Positions 60,850-64,000 of a DNA stretch of 64,000 nt are shown one piece after another (positions within the stretch are counted from its first letter, which is position 1; the number at the start of each line of letters is the position of its first letter). The notes beneath the pieces are model-generated. The model was not told where the DNA came from. It saw nothing but the letters and a program-made list of their open reading frames with translations, and did not search any database. Source of the stretch: Numenius arquata (Eukaryota; Chordata; Aves; Charadriiformes; Scolopacidae); the NCBI RefSeq assembly GCF_964106895.1, contig NC_133582.1, positions 15,469,231 through 15,533,230 on the forward strand. The letters run 5' to 3'. Both the position numbers and the translations under genes were made by a program.

Positions 60850-62444
60850 ACATATGTCAAACTGTATTGCAGCTTTTGACGAGTTAGGGTACTAACCTGT
60901 GTGCCTTTGAACACCATCCAGAGGCTTGTGAACATGAATAATCAAATACCTCTGTACTCTTTTTATAAATAATTAAGACTTAAAATTAAATTCTGGGCAA
61001 CCCTTTCCAGAATTGCATTTGTTAAACACCAAGTAAAGGAACTCTAACTTCTGTTAGAAATACTGCAGTATTTCGAGACAGAGAATTCCTAGAATAAGGC
61101 TGACAGCCCTCACCGTTACTGAAACAAGCTTTATTTCACCCAAGCTTCCTGCTCCATCAAAACAAGTCACAGCATACTCAGAATGCTGTGGAATCAGTTA
61201 TCAAATAACATGAGTTATTTTTAAGGTAAGTCTTAAATGAAAAGGTGACTCATAACTATCCAAGGTCAGCTGTTGCTAGAGAAGCCATCAAATGTGATTC
61301 TAGCACGTTCCAGGAAGCAGATGCCAATTTGGAAGTAGAACAATATAGTAAGTATGAAGCACTTACGTGCCATTGCAGCAGTCAAAAGGGCTGTCTCAGG
61401 CTAATTACAGCTTTTTGATAAAACACTTCAAGTATTACTCAATATAATACAGCAACATTCAAAGATGATTTTTGAATGAATGCTATACCTACAGAAGACC
61501 ACCTTCAAAGAACAGCAGTAACACAAGACTGGTACGATAGAGAGAAACAATTGCATTCGGGCTTTGTGCTGCATTGTAACAAAAACTTAATTCAGTCCTT
61601 GACCGCGTGCAGTAAATGAATGATTTTTCGGAAGGCAGAGCAGTTTTAAGCACATCAGGAAGCTTTTAGTTTCCTTCATTTCCATACAGCCTTTCCAGAA
61701 ACACTACTAAAGCTTTTGCAATTTCCCGTAGGATGGGAAATATTGACTGAGTTATGTCAGCACTACCTAGTGACACATTCACTACCCACGAAAGCATCAA
61801 GGTCACGATGTGAAACTGCTGAGGTTACTTCATGTAGAGCTGGTTATCATTTTACTCAGTCTGCAACTCCAGAATTGCACACCCTCTCTCCTCTTGTTCA
61901 AGAACACTGGCAGTTATTCCCTAGCAAGTATCTTCCACTTTCTCATGCAATCAGGAAAGAAATAAGGCTCAGAGCTTCATGAAAAAGGTTATTGCTCTAA
62001 GATCTTAATGTGAAAAGATGCTACGATGTAGGAGTTATTTACAGCCTTCCTGGCTGCAGTCCCTCTCCCACCCTGTAGGCTGACATCCAGCATTATAAAC
62101 TGGATAATTGGGAAGAGGAGCAGTAAGACTTACAGGCTGTTGCAAGTGGAACATTTAATAAATGCCTTGCTGTTCTTTGGCTTTAAGGGGAGAACAGGGT
62201 TAAACATGGAAAACATGACCTAAATGAGAATTCTTTTGGAGACAATTCTAAATGTGAATCAGGATTGTTGTGCGTACTAAAAGCAAAGTTAATACTGTCT
62301 TTAGGAGAGCTAACTTAACTCTTCAAACCTTTCATTCTCTCTCTTTCCCTAGGTGTTTCTCCATTCCTAAGGAAAGCAGCTCTTATCTCCACCATGTCAG
62401 CAGACAGCCCCCTCAGGGATTGCTCACATTAAAGAAACTTTACA
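60850..62444. other. spacer between convergent genes
   Basis: AT-rich sequence without recognised exons or repeats. A minus-strand AATAAA (reading on the plus strand as TTTATT in GCTTTATTTCACC, near 61132) could be a distal polyadenylation site for the minus-strand gene, so part of this may also be its 3' untranslated region. Confidence 0.45.
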
Positions 62445-62454
62445 AGTAGAATTC

Positions 62455-64000
62455 CATTCAACAGATTTTATTTATCCATTTGGTTTTGCAATTACAACTG
62501 TTTCAGTTTTCTTCCACTGAAGACAAAATACAAACTTTTACAGCAACACTTGCAGAGAACATTCATAAGGTAACAGCTTGGTATCTGCACAAGTTGGCTT
62601 CAAGAAAAAGCCAGGTAACTTGAAGAGTCACTACAGTTCAGTGCCTAAAATTGATTTAGGGGCAAATACAACTACAGATCTATGAGCTACCTTCCACTTC
62701 AAAACACAAGGCCAAGAAAAACTGCAAGTTGTTACTTCAGGTTTGTTGCTAGTACACAGCACAGAGTAGCCGATACTGCCATTTCACAAAGGAGTAATTA
62801 CTTTCTATAGTGAGGCAGCCAAGCACATGGTGAAGATGTGTAATCCCAGCCTCCCCTCCCCCCAAACAACCAAAAGGGAAACAATCCCAGCCACAACTCT
62901 GCAACTGTGGATTCTACCTTGTTGGCAAGTCTAACAAGCAAGCGGTGCGTAGTGCAGGCCTTCCAGAACATGACTAAATTGATATAGTGCAAGCTTGAGT
63001 TTTTCAGATCGGGATCTGTACGTGTCAGAGATCCTGGGTTTCCTAAAGTCTTTTAAAGTAGCAATTGCTGGCACCAAGAAAAATTTCATAACTAAGGCAA
63101 GGTATCCCTTCTACCCTTTTAAACAAAATTTGAGGCAAAAGATTAAGCAGGTTTAAGGCACTTTAAAAATTATTTTTTTTGTTTGCTTTACCAGCATACT
63201 TTATCAGCAACCTAAATCAGGATCAGCACAGCTCGTGAATAAGCATTTTAGCAACATTTTACAAAGCAAAGAGTTCTTTGTGGCAATGTCTTCCACACTA
63301 TAAAGTGCTCCAGAGCACTTCTCTGCAGGTTTCCCAAAAGATAGCCCTTTGAGGCCAAAAAAATCTATATACTAGGCATACAGTTTGCTTTGCTGAGCTG
63401 AAGAAGTCTGCCACACTTTAGAATAATGTTTTGCTCACTTCAAAGTACAGAATACAAGCTCATGGATATTTTTTTTAAACAAAGAAATGTAATAAAATAG
63501 TTCTCAGACAGGGAAAGGACAGATTAAGTGATTTCAGAATAAGGCCAAGGATATACCATCTAACCCCCACACATACTGTTGCTGGAAACTGGCTGCTCAC
63601 TCTGCTATTTTAATAAACCTGAGCTGATTGTCTTAGTTTTGTTTAGAAAACCAAAAGCTAATGAACTCGAAGATACAGTACTGCTGAGTAGCTTTCTGGA
63701 TTTTGTAGCAATTTGAGCTTTCTATGCAGCACAATGGAAACAATGCCATTCAAACTAGAAGAACACAAGAAAGCCACACGGTGCACTTTAGGTTTCCAAC
63801 TGAACTGCACTTGATTTGCCTCATACTTCAGATCCACTGCCATGAGTATTATCTGCATTAACGCTAACATTTGTATTGGGTGCCAAATTCCAGTCAAGTC
63901 AGAGCTAGTAAGACAGTACTACAGATTATCCTAAAATTGATGATCAAGGGTTATCATCAAAAGCTATGTATCGTGTGCTACATCCACCACTTGGTTTTAT
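62455..64000 (-). other. CD164: probable 3' untranslated region of a minus-strand gene, likely CD164
   Basis: A TTTATT at 62467-62472 is AATAAA on the minus strand, placed just inside the start of a long AT-rich stretch without coding features that runs to the window edge. In vertebrates the gene tail to tail with CCDC162 is CD164 (endolyn, a sialomucin of the lysosome and cell surface), which has a long 3' untranslated region. No CD164 codons are inside the window, so the identity rests on gene order only. Confidence 0.45.
62467..62472 (-). terminator. polyadenylation signal AATAAA, minus strand
   Basis: Plus-strand TTTATT in GATTTTATTTATCC reads AATAAA on the minus strand, with a second overlapping weaker hexamer. 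Cleavage would fall about 62445-62455. Confidence 0.5.

Noticed and set aside
63658..63897. 79-codon minus-strand open frame at the right edge
   Set aside because: Does not resemble the CD164 C-terminus as I know it, and lies in what looks like untranslated sequence.
1..64000. A new bacterial-style system, CRISPR array or viral gene cluster
   Set aside because: Introns, CR1 LINEs and polyadenylation signals show vertebrate nuclear DNA; no regular spacer arrays, operons or proviral genes were found.

Overview
The window looks like a stretch of bird chromosome. CR1 LINE copies ending in the avian-type octamer tail (ATTCTATG) are scattered through it. One CR1 carries a nested solo LTR with the TGTCCTGGGTT start common in avian endogenous retroviruses. 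Short exons sit in long AT-rich introns with GT-AG borders. I cannot name the species.

Positions about 1567 to 60840, plus strand, hold the 3' part of one large gene, which I recognise as CCDC162 (coiled-coil domain containing 162). I trace about 28 to 30 exons by canonical splice sites, reading-frame phase and remembered family motifs such as the FLPEDGG-like FPWR block, the LRSFLILGKQLEILK block and the MIMEITALRSQL coiled coil. About half of the exons are perfectly open. The others carry frameshifts or in-frame stops: exons 3780-4007, 18599-18709, 21481-21656, 30044-30182, 34549-34687, 40121-40241, 42222-42371, 45163-45328 and 54555-54737. In several cases the exon's end phase fits the next exon only if one base (or two) is put back, so the damage can be inferred from splice phase alone, without homology. 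All splice borders remain intact. This pattern fits a fairly recent unitary pseudogene, like the human copy, which is named CCDC162P. Assembly error is the main alternative.

The right edge, about 62455 to 64000, is probably the 3' untranslated end of a minus-strand gene. The conserved neighbour of CCDC162 is CD164, tail to tail, so CD164 is the likely identity, by synteny only.

Introns hold young CR1 pieces (4740-4853, 5770-6200, 29631-29670, 47889-49070 split by the LTR, 49200-49660) and three long, old CR1-like LINE remnants on the plus strand (8850-9805, 31130-33240, 52630-53545). I saw no tRNA, rRNA, CRISPR array or bacterial-type operon.
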